A DNA stretch of 64,000 nucleotides from Pusillimonas noertemannii (GCF_003096595.1 NZ_QEKO01000003.1:124001-188000); one strand, 5' to 3'. Shown: positions 27,870 to 37,901, counted from the stretch's first letter. Notes: generated from the sequence alone by a model not told the origin. Translations and numbers: made by a program.

Positions 27870-28342
27870 GGCTGGGCTTGCGCGGCCTGGACCGCCGAGG
27901 CCATGATTTCAACATGGGTGCCGCAGCGGCACAGGTTGAACTTGAGCTCGTTGCGGATCTGTTGCTCGGTAGGGTGCGGATTGCGATTGAGCAGGGCCTG
28001 GAGCGTCATGATCATGCCGTTGAGGCAGTAGCCGCACTGCGCGCCCTGCTGGTCGATGAAGGCCTGCTGGATGGGAGCGAGCCGCTCGGGGGTGCCCAAT
28101 CCTTCGAGCGTGGTGACCTCGTGCCCCGCCACGCCCTTGACGGGTATGACACAGGACCGGGCCGCCACGCCGTCGACCAGCACCGTACAGGCGCCGCATT
28201 CGCCCAAGCCGCAGCCGAACTTGGGGCCGTTCAGCTGCAGGTCGTTGCGCAGGATATAAAGAAGAGGGGTGTCTGCCTCGACCTGCAGTTGGTGCGTTTG
28301 CCCGTTGACGACGAGGGTTTGTGTCTCTGTGCGGCGTTTCAT
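27866..28342 (-). CDS. nicA: Nicotinate dehydrogenase small 2x[2Fe-2S] subunit
   Basis: 158 aa, the usual size. The N-terminal plant-type cluster is C-x4-C-x2-C (GCGLGECGACTVLVDG) with a distal Cys in RSC. The C-terminal cluster is C-G-Y-C...C-R-C (QCGYCLNGMIM, LCRCGTH). It carries electrons from the molybdenum cofactor to the cytochrome in nicotinate 6-hydroxylation. It lies 8 bp after nicC and overlaps the cytochrome-fusion gene by 4 nt, giving the order nicC-nicA-cytochrome fusion. Confidence 0.88.
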   Translation of the reverse strand: MKRRTETQTLVVNGQTHQLQVEADTPLLYILRNDLQLNGPKFGCGLGECGACTVLVDGVAARSCVIPVKGVAGHEVTTLEGLGTPERLAPIQQAFIDQQGAQCGYCLNGMIMTLQALLNRNPHPTEQQIRNELKFNLCRCGTHVEIMASAVQAAQAQP

Positions 28343-28350
28343 GCTCTTGT

Positions 28351-29745
<1,395 letters not shown>

Positions 29746-29802
29746 TATTAAACCCTTAGCGACGCACCCCGCGCCGCCACCAGGCAATATAAGGTGTGCC
29801 CT

Positions 29803-32064
29803 ATGTCGTTCGCTCATCCCCAAGAACAGCTTCAGGCTCTATTCGATCGCCCCGGCGCCTTGCTGGTAACGCGCGCGGCGGGCAAGGCTCCCAAGCCGCC
29901 TCCACGCCAGCCGGGCATCGCGTCCGACTACGTACAGCCCTACGACGACATCTTCATTGCCATGCTTGCCGAAGGCAGGGTGCAGGCCTTCAACGGCCAC
30001 GTCGATCTCGGAACGGGTGTGCGCACTGCGTTGGCCCAGGTGGTGGCCGAAGAGCTCGACATCGATTTCGGCCTGGTCGACATGATTCTCGGCCATACCT
30101 CGGCCACGCCCAACCAGGGGCCCACGATCGCCAGCGCCACCCTGCAGATATCGGCCGTTCCGCTGCGCCAGGCAGCGGCCCAGGCCAGGCATCACCTGGT
30201 GGGCAAGGCCGCGGCGCAGTGGGGCGTCGAGGCGCAGGCCCTCTCCGTGGCCAACGGCGTCATCAGCGCGCCCGACGGGCGTTCGGCCACTTATTGGTCA
30301 TTGCTCCAGGGCGAGCAGGTCAGGCTGGAGCACGACGCACAGGTTGCCACCAAGCCGGCTTCGCAATACACGACCATCGGCAAATCCATACCCCGGGTCG
30401 ATATTCCCGCCAAGGCGACGGGCCAGCTGGTGTTCGTGCACGACGTCCGGGTTCCGGGCATGTGGCACGCTCGGGTGGTGCGGCCCCCCTATGTGGGCCG
30501 CGACAGCGGCGACTTCGTCGGCAACAGCCTCATTTCCATCGACGAATCCTCAGTGGCGCACATCGCGCCCGAGATACGCGTGGTGGCCATTGGTGACTTC
30601 GTTGCGGTGGCCGCCGAACGCGAAGAACACGCCATCAAGGCCGCCAAGGCGCTGAAGGTAGTCTGGAAGCAGCCTCCCGACCTTATCGATCTGTCCGACC
30701 TCGACACGGCCATACGCGCGCAGCCCTATCAAGAACGCGTGCTGCTCGAGCAAGAGCAGGTGGGTGCAGAAACCCCGGCTGGCGTATCGCTTGAATGCAG
30801 CTATCTCTGGCCTTACCAGATGCATGCTTCGGTGGGCCCCTCCTGTTCGGTTGCAGACTACCAAGAGGGACATGTGCGCGTATGGTCCGGAAGCCAGAAC
30901 CCGCACATGCTGCGGGTAGAGCTGGGCCGGCTGCTTCAGCTGGACGAAGGCCAGATCGAAGTCATCCGCATGGAAGCCTCGGGCTGCTATGGCCGCAACT
31001 GCGCCGACGACGTCTGCGCTGACGCCGCGCTGGTGTCGCGCGCCATCGGCAGGCCGGTGCGAGTGCAGCTCACCCGTGAGCAAGAGCACGGCTGGGAACC
31101 CAAGGGCTCGGCCCAGCTTATCGATGTGGCGGGCGGCCTCGACACGCACGGCGAATTGCGCTCTTACGAGCTCACCACGCGCTATCCGTCCAACGATGCG
31201 CCCACGCTGGCGCTGCTGCTTACTGGCACCACCAGCGCCGAGCCGCGCATGCTCGAGATGGGCGACCGCACGGCAGTGCCGCCCTACAGCTATCCCAACA
31301 TGCGTGTGGTGTGCCACGACATGGCCGCCATTGTGCGGTCGGCATGGCTAAGGGGGGTTTCGGCCCTGCCCAATTCTTACGCGCATGATTCCTTCATCGA
31401 CGAACTGGCCGTCGCCGCCGGGCGCGATCCGGTTGAATTCCGCGCAAGCAACCTCAGCGATGAACGCGCCCGCGATGTCCTGCTCGAAACGGCACGCCAC
31501 GCGGGCTGGCAGGCGGGCAGCCGTGGTTCGCGCGGCCGCCCCGATGCCGACGGCATGCTGCACGGGCGCGGCGTTGCCTATGCCCGGTATACGCACAGCC
31601 GCTTCCCGGGCTTCGGCGCTTCCTGGAACGCCTGGGTCGTCGACCTTTCCGTTCACGCGGCCACGGGGCGAGTGACTGTCACTCGCGTCGTCGTGGGCCA
31701 GGACACCGGCATGGTCGTCAACCCCGACGGCGTGCGGCACCAGATACAGGGCAACATCATCCAGATGCTCAGCCGCACGCTCAAAGAAGAGGTGGCCTTC
31801 AATGCGCGCGGCGTGGTCGACCTCGAGTGGGGGGCCTATCCCATCATTTCCTTTACCGACATCCCGCCCATCGAGGTGGTGCAGGTTCAGCGCCAGGATC
31901 AACCCCCCATGGGGGCGGGCGAGTCGTCTTCGGTGCCCGCGCCGGCCGCCATCGCCAATGCGCTCTTCGATGCAACGGGCCAGCGCTTTCGCTCGGCGCC
32001 GTTCACGCCCGACAAGATACTGCGGGCGCTTGAAGGCGCCGAAGCGATTGAAGCTCTGGCCTGA
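29803..32064 (+). CDS. nicB: Molybdopterin-binding large subunit, nicotinate/isoquinoline dehydrogenase type
   Basis: 753 aa. It has the full aldehyde-oxidase/xanthine-dehydrogenase molybdenum subunit in the order seen in NicB and IorB: an N-terminal VDLGTGVRTALAQVVAEELD molybdopterin segment, the hammerhead domain (FVHDVRVPGMWHARVVRPP), WSGSQNPHMLRVELGRLL, GCYGRNCADDVCADAALVSR, and the catalytic Glu in MGAGESSSVPAPAAIANA. No cytochrome domain is attached, unlike Pseudomonas NicB; the cytochrome is on the 24978-27869 protein. ATG 29803 was chosen over GTG 29794 because AAGG at 29791-29794 is then a ribosome site. A strong terminator follows. The gene symbol is by homology only. Confidence 0.82.
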   Translation: MSFAHPQEQLQALFDRPGALLVTRAAGKAPKPPPRQPGIASDYVQPYDDIFIAMLAEGRVQAFNGHVDLGTGVRTALAQVVAEELDIDFGLVDMILGHTSATPNQGPTIASATLQISAVPLRQAAAQARHHLVGKAAAQWGVEAQALSVANGVISAPDGRSATYWSLLQGEQVRLEHDAQVATKPASQYTTIGKSIPRVDIPAKATGQLVFVHDVRVPGMWHARVVRPPYVGRDSGDFVGNSLISIDESSVAHIAPEIRVVAIGDFVAVAAEREEHAIKAAKALKVVWKQPPDLIDLSDLDTAIRAQPYQERVLLEQEQVGAETPAGVSLECSYLWPYQMHASVGPSCSVADYQEGHVRVWSGSQNPHMLRVELGRLLQLDEGQIEVIRMEASGCYGRNCADDVCADAALVSRAIGRPVRVQLTREQEHGWEPKGSAQLIDVAGGLDTHGELRSYELTTRYPSNDAPTLALLLTGTTSAEPRMLEMGDRTAVPPYSYPNMRVVCHDMAAIVRSAWLRGVSALPNSYAHDSFIDELAVAAGRDPVEFRASNLSDERARDVLLETARHAGWQAGSRGSRGRPDADGMLHGRGVAYARYTHSRFPGFGASWNAWVVDLSVHAATGRVTVTRVVVGQDTGMVVNPDGVRHQIQGNIIQMLSRTLKEEVAFNARGVVDLEWGAYPIISFTDIPPIEVVQVQRQDQPPMGAGESSSVPAPAAIANALFDATGQRFRSAPFTPDKILRALEGAEAIEALA

Positions 32065-32086
32065 GCGGCGGTGATTTTGCAAGAAT

Positions 32087-32124
32087 GGCAGCGGCGGCCG
32101 TGTTGCCGCCGCTGCCGTGTTTTT
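32087..32124 (+). terminator. Rho-independent terminator after the molybdenum-subunit gene
   Basis: A perfect 12-bp stem, GGCAGCGGCGGC/GCCGCCGCTGCC, with a 6-nt loop and GTGTTTTT, lies between convergent genes. Confidence 0.9.
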
Positions 32125-32133
32125 CGGGGTTGG

Positions 32134-33504
32134 TCAGGGCACCAGGGCAAGGCCCACGCGCACCTGACCGGGGCTTTTCTGGTTGTAGCCCAGCAGTGTT
32201 TCGCCATAGCCCCTGAAATACTGCACGTGCAGATAGCCGTTCATGTTCAGGAAGGTGCGGCGCAAGGGCCAAGCAGCTTCGAACTGCATGGCATTGCGGC
32301 CCTCGGTGCCCTGGCGGTACAGGCCCGTCAGGACCAGGCCGTCGTCCTGGGCCCAGCGCAGCTTCCAGTCGACGTGCCCCGCATAGTGGGCATAATCGTC
32401 ATTGTCAGGCTTGGCGAAATAAGCCTTGACGCGCGGCGTGAACGCCAGGGTGCTGCCGCCGTCAAAGCGATATCTGAACTCGGGCTGTATGAATACATCA
32501 TTGAGCGAGCGCGATTCTTCGCCGCTTTTGCCGTTGGACTTGTGTTCGACACCCGCGGCCAGGCCCAGGTAGAAGGGGCTGTGTTCTTCAGGGCTCCAGA
32601 TGCGCTCGCGGTGCCAGAACAGGCTGGGGTTGTAGGTTACGTCGACGAAGGGCTTCGATTCGCCGTCCAGGTCCCACAGGGCAAGCTGGGTATAGCCCAG
32701 ATAGATATGATTGAAGAAGCGTGGCCGGGTGGGGTCGTCGGGCGTGGCAAGCCGATACTTGAAGCTGAGCTGGAAGCGCGCGTTGGTGCCGCCTCTTTGC
32801 CCTACGCCGAAATAGATCGGTTCGTAGGTGGATATGGCGTTGCGGAATTTCTCGAACGCCGCGGCACTGGCGTCTGTGCCTGCGGCCGCCACCGTGGCGG
32901 TTGCCGGAGGAGGCGGACCCTGGCTGGCATCGGCCCCTGCCGCCGCCACGACATTGTCGGGCAGCGGCGGATCCTGAGTGGCGCCCGGAGCGGCCGCGCC
33001 GGCGTCCACCACGGGGGTCAAGGCGGGCGAACTTGCCACCTGGCTGTCCTGCAAGGGGCTGGTGTCCAGTGCCAGCAGCACCGGTTCACCCTCGATGTTC
33101 AGGGCCTGCAGGCCGTTGGCCTCGGTAGGCACGACCGCCTTCCATGAAAAGGCCGCAAAGTTGTTGACAGGCAATTCGACCGGCTGGGCCGAGGCTTCCA
33201 GGTAGGCCAGGCTTCTTATCGTTTTCCCTTGCTCGTTGCGCCATTGCAACACCAGGTTCTTGGGCGGCGTCCAGCTCAGGGCATCATCGGTATCGTTGAA
33301 CAGCATGCCCTTGATGCGCACGGTTTCGCCGGCCGAGGCCTGGATGGTGTCGAGCTGATAGCTCATGCCCGCCGAGGCGCCGCCGGCATACAGGCCGCTT
33401 GCCAGCGCCAGGGTGACAAGGGGAATCGCCACGTCAAAGCGGGCGCGAGCGCCTGGATTGCGATGTCGAACCGCACCGGGCTGTTTTAGCAGGGGTTGTT
33501 TCAT
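32134..33504 (-). CDS. pldA: Outer-membrane phospholipase A (OMPLA/PldA)
   Basis: About 456 aa. The C-terminal ~270 residues form the PldA barrel, with the catalytic H-x-S and Asn in VEHKSNGKSGEESRSLND, aromatic-rich strands and a final strand ending VRVGLALVP. The enzyme hydrolyses phospholipids that reach the outer leaflet. An Ala/Pro-rich linker of ~60 residues (VVAAAGADASQGPPPP) separates an N-terminal beta-sandwich-like extension from the barrel, so the protein is longer than E. coli PldA. A signal peptide (VAIPLVTLALASGLYAGGASA) lies well inside. Starts at 33504, 33531 and 33558 are all possible and none has a clear ribosome site. Confidence 0.88.
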   Translation of the reverse strand: MKQPLLKQPGAVRHRNPGARARFDVAIPLVTLALASGLYAGGASAGMSYQLDTIQASAGETVRIKGMLFNDTDDALSWTPPKNLVLQWRNEQGKTIRSLAYLEASAQPVELPVNNFAAFSWKAVVPTEANGLQALNIEGEPVLLALDTSPLQDSQVASSPALTPVVDAGAAAPGATQDPPLPDNVVAAAGADASQGPPPPATATVAAAGTDASAAAFEKFRNAISTYEPIYFGVGQRGGTNARFQLSFKYRLATPDDPTRPRFFNHIYLGYTQLALWDLDGESKPFVDVTYNPSLFWHRERIWSPEEHSPFYLGLAAGVEHKSNGKSGEESRSLNDVFIQPEFRYRFDGGSTLAFTPRVKAYFAKPDNDDYAHYAGHVDWKLRWAQDDGLVLTGLYRQGTEGRNAMQFEAAWPLRRTFLNMNGYLHVQYFRGYGETLLGYNQKSPGQVRVGLALVP

Positions 33505-33682
33505 GGGATAAGGGCTATTCGGTATTTCCATTGCCGGAAACTTTAGCACTTGCCCCACGGGGTGTCGCTACCGCTTGTAAATGTTTTATCTTTCGCCCTG
33601 TTTCCCCTGTGTGGGTGCCCTAAAACAAGTGTTGTTTTTCAAGTTTTGCGCGAGCACGGTAAAATGCGGGCACTCTTCACAT

Positions 33683-33759
33683 GCGTCAGTAGCTCAGCTG
33701 GATAGAGCACGGGCCTTCTAAGCCTGAGGTCGGGGGTTCGAGACCCTCCTGACGCGCCA
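33683..33759 (+). tRNA. tRNA-Arg (anticodon TCT)
   Basis: 77 nt. The acceptor stem GCGTCAG pairs with CTGACGC, the D-arm is AGCTCAGCTGGATAGAGCA, the anticodon loop CTTCTAA contains TCT, the T-arm contains GGTTCGAGACC, and CCA is encoded at 33757-33759. The antitoxin gene ends 3 bp downstream on the other strand. Confidence 0.96.
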
Positions 33760-33762
33760 CTT

Positions 33763-34056
33763 TCAAGCGTTGACTGGCTCTACAGTGAGCTTTACACCTG
33801 CGGCGCGGGCTAGTTTTAGCACCGTGTCATAGCGAGGCTTGGCTCCGGGGGCGAGCGCCTTGTATAGGCTCTCACGGCCAAGGCCAGCGTCTTTAGCCAT
33901 TTTGGTCATGCCGCGAGCCTTGGCCACGTCGGCAAGCGCCGCCAGGAACAGGGCGGGATCGTCCTCTTCCAGAGCGGCTGAGAGGTATTCAGCGATAGCA
34001 TCTTCGCTGTCGAGGTACTCTGCTGCATCGAATGGTGCGATTTTGATGGTGCTCAT
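33763..34056 (-). CDS. Antitoxin, HigA-like putative addiction module antidote
   Basis: 97 aa. AALADVAKARGMTKMAKDAGLGRESLYKALAPGAKPRYDTVLKLARAAGVKLTVEPV is the helix-turn-helix of the addiction-module antidote family, which binds its own promoter and the toxin. The N-terminal FDAAEYLDSEDAIAEYLSAALEEDDP is typical. The start ATG at 34056 overlaps the toxin stop by 4 nt and has GAGGAA upstream, so the order is toxin then antitoxin. The gene ends 3 bp from the tRNA-Arg 3' end. Confidence 0.88.
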   Translation of the reverse strand: MSTIKIAPFDAAEYLDSEDAIAEYLSAALEEDDPALFLAALADVAKARGMTKMAKDAGLGRESLYKALAPGAKPRYDTVLKLARAAGVKLTVEPVNA

Positions 34057-34358
34057 AGTTGTTCCTCTTGAATTTTCTTCCACATGGCAATAGCGGTCTT
34101 GATGTCCTGCTTTTGGGTGGATTTATCTCCGCCATTGAGTAGAAGGTAGACCACGCGGCCCTCGCGTGCGTAGTAGAGCCGATAACCAGGGCCGAAGTGG
34201 ATGCGCATTTCCCATACGCCATCACCGATCGACTTCACGTCACCGAAGTTTCCTTGGCTGGCTTGTCTGATTCGGACCACGATCTTGGCCCGGGCTTTTA
34301 GGTCTTTCAGACCGGCTAACCAGGCAGTGAATGTCTCGGTCCGGTTGATCGTGTTCAT
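34053..34358 (-). CDS. RelE/HigB-superfamily toxin (addiction module killer protein)
   Basis: 101 aa. TETFTAWLAGLKDLKARAKIVVRIRQASQGNFGDVKSIGDGVWEMRIHFGPGYRLYYAREG and the C-terminal LLLNGGDKSTQKQDIKTA are the signatures of the phage-derived Gp49-like/HigB toxin family of ribosome-dependent mRNA interferases. Start MNTINRT at 34358 was chosen by family alignment; a longer frame reaches 34376. It forms an operon with the antitoxin. Confidence 0.88.
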   Translation of the reverse strand: MNTINRTETFTAWLAGLKDLKARAKIVVRIRQASQGNFGDVKSIGDGVWEMRIHFGPGYRLYYAREGRVVYLLLNGGDKSTQKQDIKTAIAMWKKIQEEQL

Positions 34359-34491
34359 GAACAGAATTGTATCCAAGCGGATACTTCAATGCAACTGCTT
34401 TTCGCCCCGCGCTGGAGCGGGGCTATTGCTTAGACTTTCATCGGGTCATGCCCCTGAAGTGCTTCTTCTCTGTCGCCTACAATGGCGGCGC

Positions 34492-35382
34492 ATGACAAGA
34501 AAGAGATCCACCCCGAAGAAACGCACATCCAGAGTCAGGAAGCCGGCAGGCCGCTTCAAGCGGTTCTTCCGGGCGCTTGTTGTTTCCGCCGTCACATCGT
34601 TCAGCGCGGCCAGCTGTGTGCTCAACCCGCAGTTGCGCGAGCAGGTTCCGCTCGAACCGATTCTGTCGCAGTTGGGCCTGCCCAGCCAGGAACAGACCGC
34701 GCCACTTGTGCCGGCCACCGGCCCGCGGGTCCAGACTAATTTCGCCCAATGCCGCCAGTTCTTCCCGGGCGGACAGCCGCCAGTCGTACCAGCCGGCCCG
34801 GCCCTGCGCGAGCTGTGCTTTTCGTCGTTCGCCATATTGCACAGCGGCCAGACCAAGACGCCGGTATTTGTCGCTGAGCGCCTAAACCGTCAGATGCTAA
34901 TCCGGGGGCAGGGGATAGGGCGCGCCAACCGGTTCTACACAGAGGCGCGATTGCCGGCCGCCGAACGCGCCGAGCTGGATGACTATCGCGGCTCCGGCTA
35001 CTCGCGCGGACACATGGCGCCCGCCGGCGATATGGATACGGCTGAGGCCATGGCGCAAAGCTTTAGCCTTGCCAACATGGTGCCGCAGGATCAGCGACAG
35101 AATGCGGGTCCGTGGAGCAAGATCGAGGCCGATACCCGCAAGTACATCATGCGGGCGAAGGGCGACGTGTACGTGTTTACCGGGCCGGTGTATGCGCAGC
35201 GGTCAGAGCAAATCGGGGCGGGGCGGGTGGCGGTGCCGAGCTATCTGTTCAAAGTTGTGTATGACACGACGAAGGGGCGGTCATGGGTGTACTGGCAGGC
35301 GAATAGTCCAGATGCCAAGGCTGGGTCGCCGATTAGCTACGCCGAATTTGTGAGGCGAACGGGGATGCAACTCTTGCCTTGA
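34492..35382 (+). CDS. DNA/RNA non-specific endonuclease (NucA/NUC1 family)
   Basis: 296 aa. The beta-beta-alpha-metal nuclease motif is SRGHMAPAGDM, with His174 as general base (normally D-R-G-H, here S-R-G-H). N195 in LANMVPQ and N204 in QRQNAGPW provide the metal ligand and helix. The N-terminus is very basic (TRKRSTPKKRTSRVRKPAGRFKRFF) and then hydrophobic (FRALVVSAVTSFSAASC), suggesting a signal anchor or lipoprotein. ATG 34492 is used because upstream in-frame sequence overlaps the divergent toxin gene. It is convergent with the LuxR-like sensor gene, 44 bp away. Confidence 0.85.
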   Translation: MTRKRSTPKKRTSRVRKPAGRFKRFFRALVVSAVTSFSAASCVLNPQLREQVPLEPILSQLGLPSQEQTAPLVPATGPRVQTNFAQCRQFFPGGQPPVVPAGPALRELCFSSFAILHSGQTKTPVFVAERLNRQMLIRGQGIGRANRFYTEARLPAAERAELDDYRGSGYSRGHMAPAGDMDTAEAMAQSFSLANMVPQDQRQNAGPWSKIEADTRKYIMRAKGDVYVFTGPVYAQRSEQIGAGRVAVPSYLFKVVYDTTKGRSWVYWQANSPDAKAGSPISYAEFVRRTGMQLLP

Positions 35383-35426
35383 GGTCGAAGCAGGCAAAAG
35401 AGTCGTCGAAAGCCGATTTTCCAGCC

Positions 35427-36101
35427 CTAGGCCTCGTCCCGCGCCAACAAATAGTGCACCGAGAAAAAAAGCTGCTCGGCTGATCGACAATCATGGCTGT
35501 GCATTGCAGCCTGGCTGGGCCATGCCTCTTCTTCGCGTTCATGCGTCAGCCTGTGATGCGCATGAATCAGTCCGCGCAGGGGTGGGGCGAGTTGTTCGAG
35601 CATGCTGCACTCAGCATCGGAAAAATGCGGCGAGCCGGCGCGGCGGTAGAGGCTCAGGTAATAAGTTTGCCCGTTCTTTTCAAAGATCAGGCTGCACTTG
35701 GCGCCAAAGCCGAGATACCGGCGAAGAGGATCCGGCTGCGACGCCGCGCTGTTGTGCACCTCGGTGTGTGCCCCCTTGTCATTGCCGTATCGGGCAACCC
35801 GGTCGAAAAGCGGGTCGAGCTGAAAGTATTTTCTGCAATAAAGCCGTGAAAGACGGGCGGCCGCCTGGGGCGCCAGCAGGGTTCCGGTATTGAATATCGG
35901 TTCGAAGCCGCTGGATTCGTCCAGTGCGAACAGAGCAAGCTGATCGACATCCGCATACTTGCGCACTAATTCCAGCAGGGCCGTTGCAAAAGCAGGTTCG
36001 CCCAGCACGGCGGCCAGGTGACCCATTGACGTGACTTCCAGCGCGGAATCTGCGCCGTCCATCGAATGTCGTGCCGTAATGCCTTGAACGAAAATTGACA
36101 T
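35427..36101 (-). CDS. LuxR-type sensor-domain protein lacking a DNA-binding domain
   Basis: 224 aa. Residues ~20-185 match the GAF-like sensor half of the complete LuxR regulator at 40528 (compare CSLIFEKNGQTYYLSLYRRAG...LEQLAPPLRGLIHAHHRL with LSIVSNRGDSMVCCNLYRLEA...QVAPVLMAALWRH). After LTHERE, where the HTH should begin, the sequence jumps to CRSAEQLFFSVHYLLA, which looks like the very end of a LuxR HTH. About 20-25 residues, including the recognition helix, seem to be missing. There is no room for an HTH downstream (44 bp to the nuclease). It may be a decayed gene or a dominant-negative partner. Confidence 0.7.
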   Translation of the reverse strand: MSIFVQGITARHSMDGADSALEVTSMGHLAAVLGEPAFATALLELVRKYADVDQLALFALDESSGFEPIFNTGTLLAPQAAARLSRLYCRKYFQLDPLFDRVARYGNDKGAHTEVHNSAASQPDPLRRYLGFGAKCSLIFEKNGQTYYLSLYRRAGSPHFSDAECSMLEQLAPPLRGLIHAHHRLTHEREEEAWPSQAAMHSHDCRSAEQLFFSVHYLLARDEA

Positions 36102-36155
36102 GGCGTGCTGGGTTGACTTATTAGGGTTTGCGCGAAGTTCAGGAATCTTGACCAG

Positions 36156-36191
36156 ATACTTAATATATTATCTAATTATCTAACATATTAA
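36156..36191. promoter_or_regulatory. Operator-like repeat, copy 1 (upstream of the orphan LivK-like gene)
   Basis: A 36-bp AT-rich stretch begins ATACTTAATATATTATCTAA and ends CATATTAA. It matches copy 2 at 37970-38005 at 28 of 36 positions. The outer parts form an inverted repeat of CTTAATATATT-like half-sites. It ends 21 bp before the start codon at 36213 and also lies in front of the divergent sensor gene. Confidence 0.72.
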
Positions 36192-36212
36192 CCATCATGA
36201 GAAGAGGGTGAG

Positions 36213-37382
36213 ATGAGACAAACTTGGCGCGCGCTCTGCGCATCTACCGCCACCGTTGTGCTTGCGGCGTTTGCCGCGGGCGCCCAGGCGGAAACCGTGA
36301 ATGTGGGCGTTACCGTGCCCACCACCGGCCCGGCTGCCATTCTGGGAATCGGGGCTCGTAATGCTATTAGCCTTTTCCCGAAGCAGGTTGCAGGCTTCGA
36401 CGTCAATTTCAAGGTGCTTGACGATGCCAGCGACACCACTACATCCGTCAAGAACGCCAATCAGTATCTCAGCGAGGGGGTCGACTTGATCGTGGGTTCA
36501 TCCACGTCGCCGCAATCGCTGGCCATCATCGAGGCCATCGCTGGGCGGGAAACCCCCCTGATTGCCTTGGGCGCCTCGTCGCGACTGGTCCTGCCGATGG
36601 ACGACAAAAGAAAATGGGTGTTCAAGACGGCGGCCAACGATTCGCTGATGGCGCAGGCCATTATCGAACACATGGCTGCCCACAACGTGAAGACGCTGGG
36701 GTTCATCGGGTTTGCCGACGCATATGGCGACAGCTGGCTCAATGAAATCACGCCGCTTGCCAAGAAGCACGGCATTGACCTGCGCGTGACCGAACGCTTC
36801 CATTCCAAGGACAACAGCGTTACCGGCCAGGTGCTGCGCGTTATCGCCGCCGACGTCGATGCCGTCCTGGTGGCGGGCTCGGGAACACCCGCCGCGCTGC
36901 CCCATGCCACCCTGACAGAGCGGGGCTACAAAGGCCTGGTCTACCAGACCCACGGCGCGGCCAACGAAGACTTCCTGCGTGTGGGCGGCAAGGCCTTGAA
37001 CGGCGGCTTCCTGCCGGTCGGCCCCAATCTTGTCTGGGAACAACTGCCCGACGACTATCCCACCAAGGCGGCGAGCGCAAAGTTCGTGCCGATGTACGAG
37101 GCCAAGTTCGGCGAGAAATCGCGTTCGAACTTCGCGGCGCAGGCTTACGACGTGCTGCTGCTTCTCGAGCGCGCCTTGCCCGAGGCGGCAAAAGTGGCCA
37201 AGCCGGGCACCAAAGAGTTTCGTATCGCGTTGCGCGATGCTCTTGAAAAGACAAGCGACTTGCGTGCCAACGCGGGGGTTTTCAACATGACGCCTGAAGA
37301 CCACTCGGGCCTGGATGCCCGTGCCCGTGTCATGGTCAAGATCCAGGACGGTGAATGGGTGCTGGATAAGGCCGCTAAGTAA
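36213..37382 (+). CDS. Orphan ABC substrate-binding protein, branched-chain amino acid (LivK) type
   Basis: 389 aa with a signal peptide (ending GAQAE). The periplasmic binding fold type I is seen in VNVGVTVPTTGPAAILG, DLIVGSSTSPQSLAI, GFIGFADAYGDSWLN and GYKGLVYQTHGAANEDFLRVGG. It is clearly a paralogue of the 57084-58235 protein. No permease or ATPase is adjacent; it may use the Liv core at 21-24 kb. The ribosome site is GAGGGTGAG. A short terminator hairpin follows (37394-37417). Confidence 0.87.
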   Translation: MRQTWRALCASTATVVLAAFAAGAQAETVNVGVTVPTTGPAAILGIGARNAISLFPKQVAGFDVNFKVLDDASDTTTSVKNANQYLSEGVDLIVGSSTSPQSLAIIEAIAGRETPLIALGASSRLVLPMDDKRKWVFKTAANDSLMAQAIIEHMAAHNVKTLGFIGFADAYGDSWLNEITPLAKKHGIDLRVTERFHSKDNSVTGQVLRVIAADVDAVLVAGSGTPAALPHATLTERGYKGLVYQTHGAANEDFLRVGGKALNGGFLPVGPNLVWEQLPDDYPTKAASAKFVPMYEAKFGEKSRSNFAAQAYDVLLLLERALPEAAKVAKPGTKEFRIALRDALEKTSDLRANAGVFNMTPEDHSGLDARARVMVKIQDGEWVLDKAAK

Positions 37383-37393
37383 ACCGCTGGGGC

Positions 37394-37417
37394 CCGGCGC
37401 TTAGGCGCCGGCTTTCT
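37394..37417 (+). terminator. Terminator overlapping the 3' end of the HpaR-like gene
   Basis: CCGGCGC (37394-37400), loop TTAG, GCGCCGG (37405-37411), then CTTTCT. It lies between convergent genes only 18 bp apart. Confidence 0.6.
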
Positions 37418-37901
37418 CGGCATCTCGTTTTGAGCGGATGCGAGCCTGCTTTCGAGGTTCGCTTTCCTCAACCGGGCCGGGTAGCGAAATAAGTTGGTCC
37501 AATAGGGCGTAGGCGTTCAACAGGCCGTCTCGCCCTAATTGCTTTTCAAGAGTGCCGTATTGCACCTCGATAGAGCGGCTGATGTGGTCGACGAGGTCGC
37601 GGCTTTGGTCGGTAAGGCCGACAAATACTTTGCGCTGGTCGATTGCAAGCCGGTGGCGCACGATGAGGCCGTTGCGTTCCATGCGATCGAGCACGCCGCT
37701 AAGGCTGGGGGCCAAAATGCACGATTCCACGGCGATGCGGCCGGTTTCCATTTCTCCCCATTCGTTCAATACCCGGATCACGCGCCATTGCTGTTCGGTC
37801 AGGCCATGTTCTTTGAGGCTTTTGCGGAAATAGCGCATGACGGATTCTCGCGCCCGCAGCAGAAGCATGGGTAGATTGCGGTGCTGAAACTTGTTGCTCA
37901 T
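37401..37901 (-). CDS. MarR-family regulator, HpaR-like
   Basis: 166 aa from MSNKFQHR. LLLRARESVMRYFRKSLKEHGLTEQQWRVIRVLNEWGEMETGRIAVESCILAPSLSGVLDRMERNGLIVRHRLAIDQRKVFVGLT matches HpaR, the repressor of homoprotocatechuate catabolism, across the whole winged helix. The frame is open to 37946, but a TATAAT lies at 37955-37960 on this strand, so 37901 is preferred. It is divergent from the VanA-like pair, with the operator-like repeat between them. Autoregulation plus control of both flanking units is likely. Confidence 0.85.
   Translation of the reverse strand: MSNKFQHRNLPMLLLRARESVMRYFRKSLKEHGLTEQQWRVIRVLNEWGEMETGRIAVESCILAPSLSGVLDRMERNGLIVRHRLAIDQRKVFVGLTDQSRDLVDHISRSIEVQYGTLEKQLGRDGLLNAYALLDQLISLPGPVEESEPRKQARIRSKRDAEKAGA

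Noticed and set aside
29794-29802. GTG start for the molybdenum subunit
   Set aside because: Using GTG 29794 would place the start inside the AAGG that serves as ribosome site for ATG 29803.
34201-34491. Long N-terminal extension of the nuclease
   Set aside because: It overlaps the divergent toxin gene for over 150 bp and lacks similarity; the basic/hydrophobic signal begins at ATG 34492.
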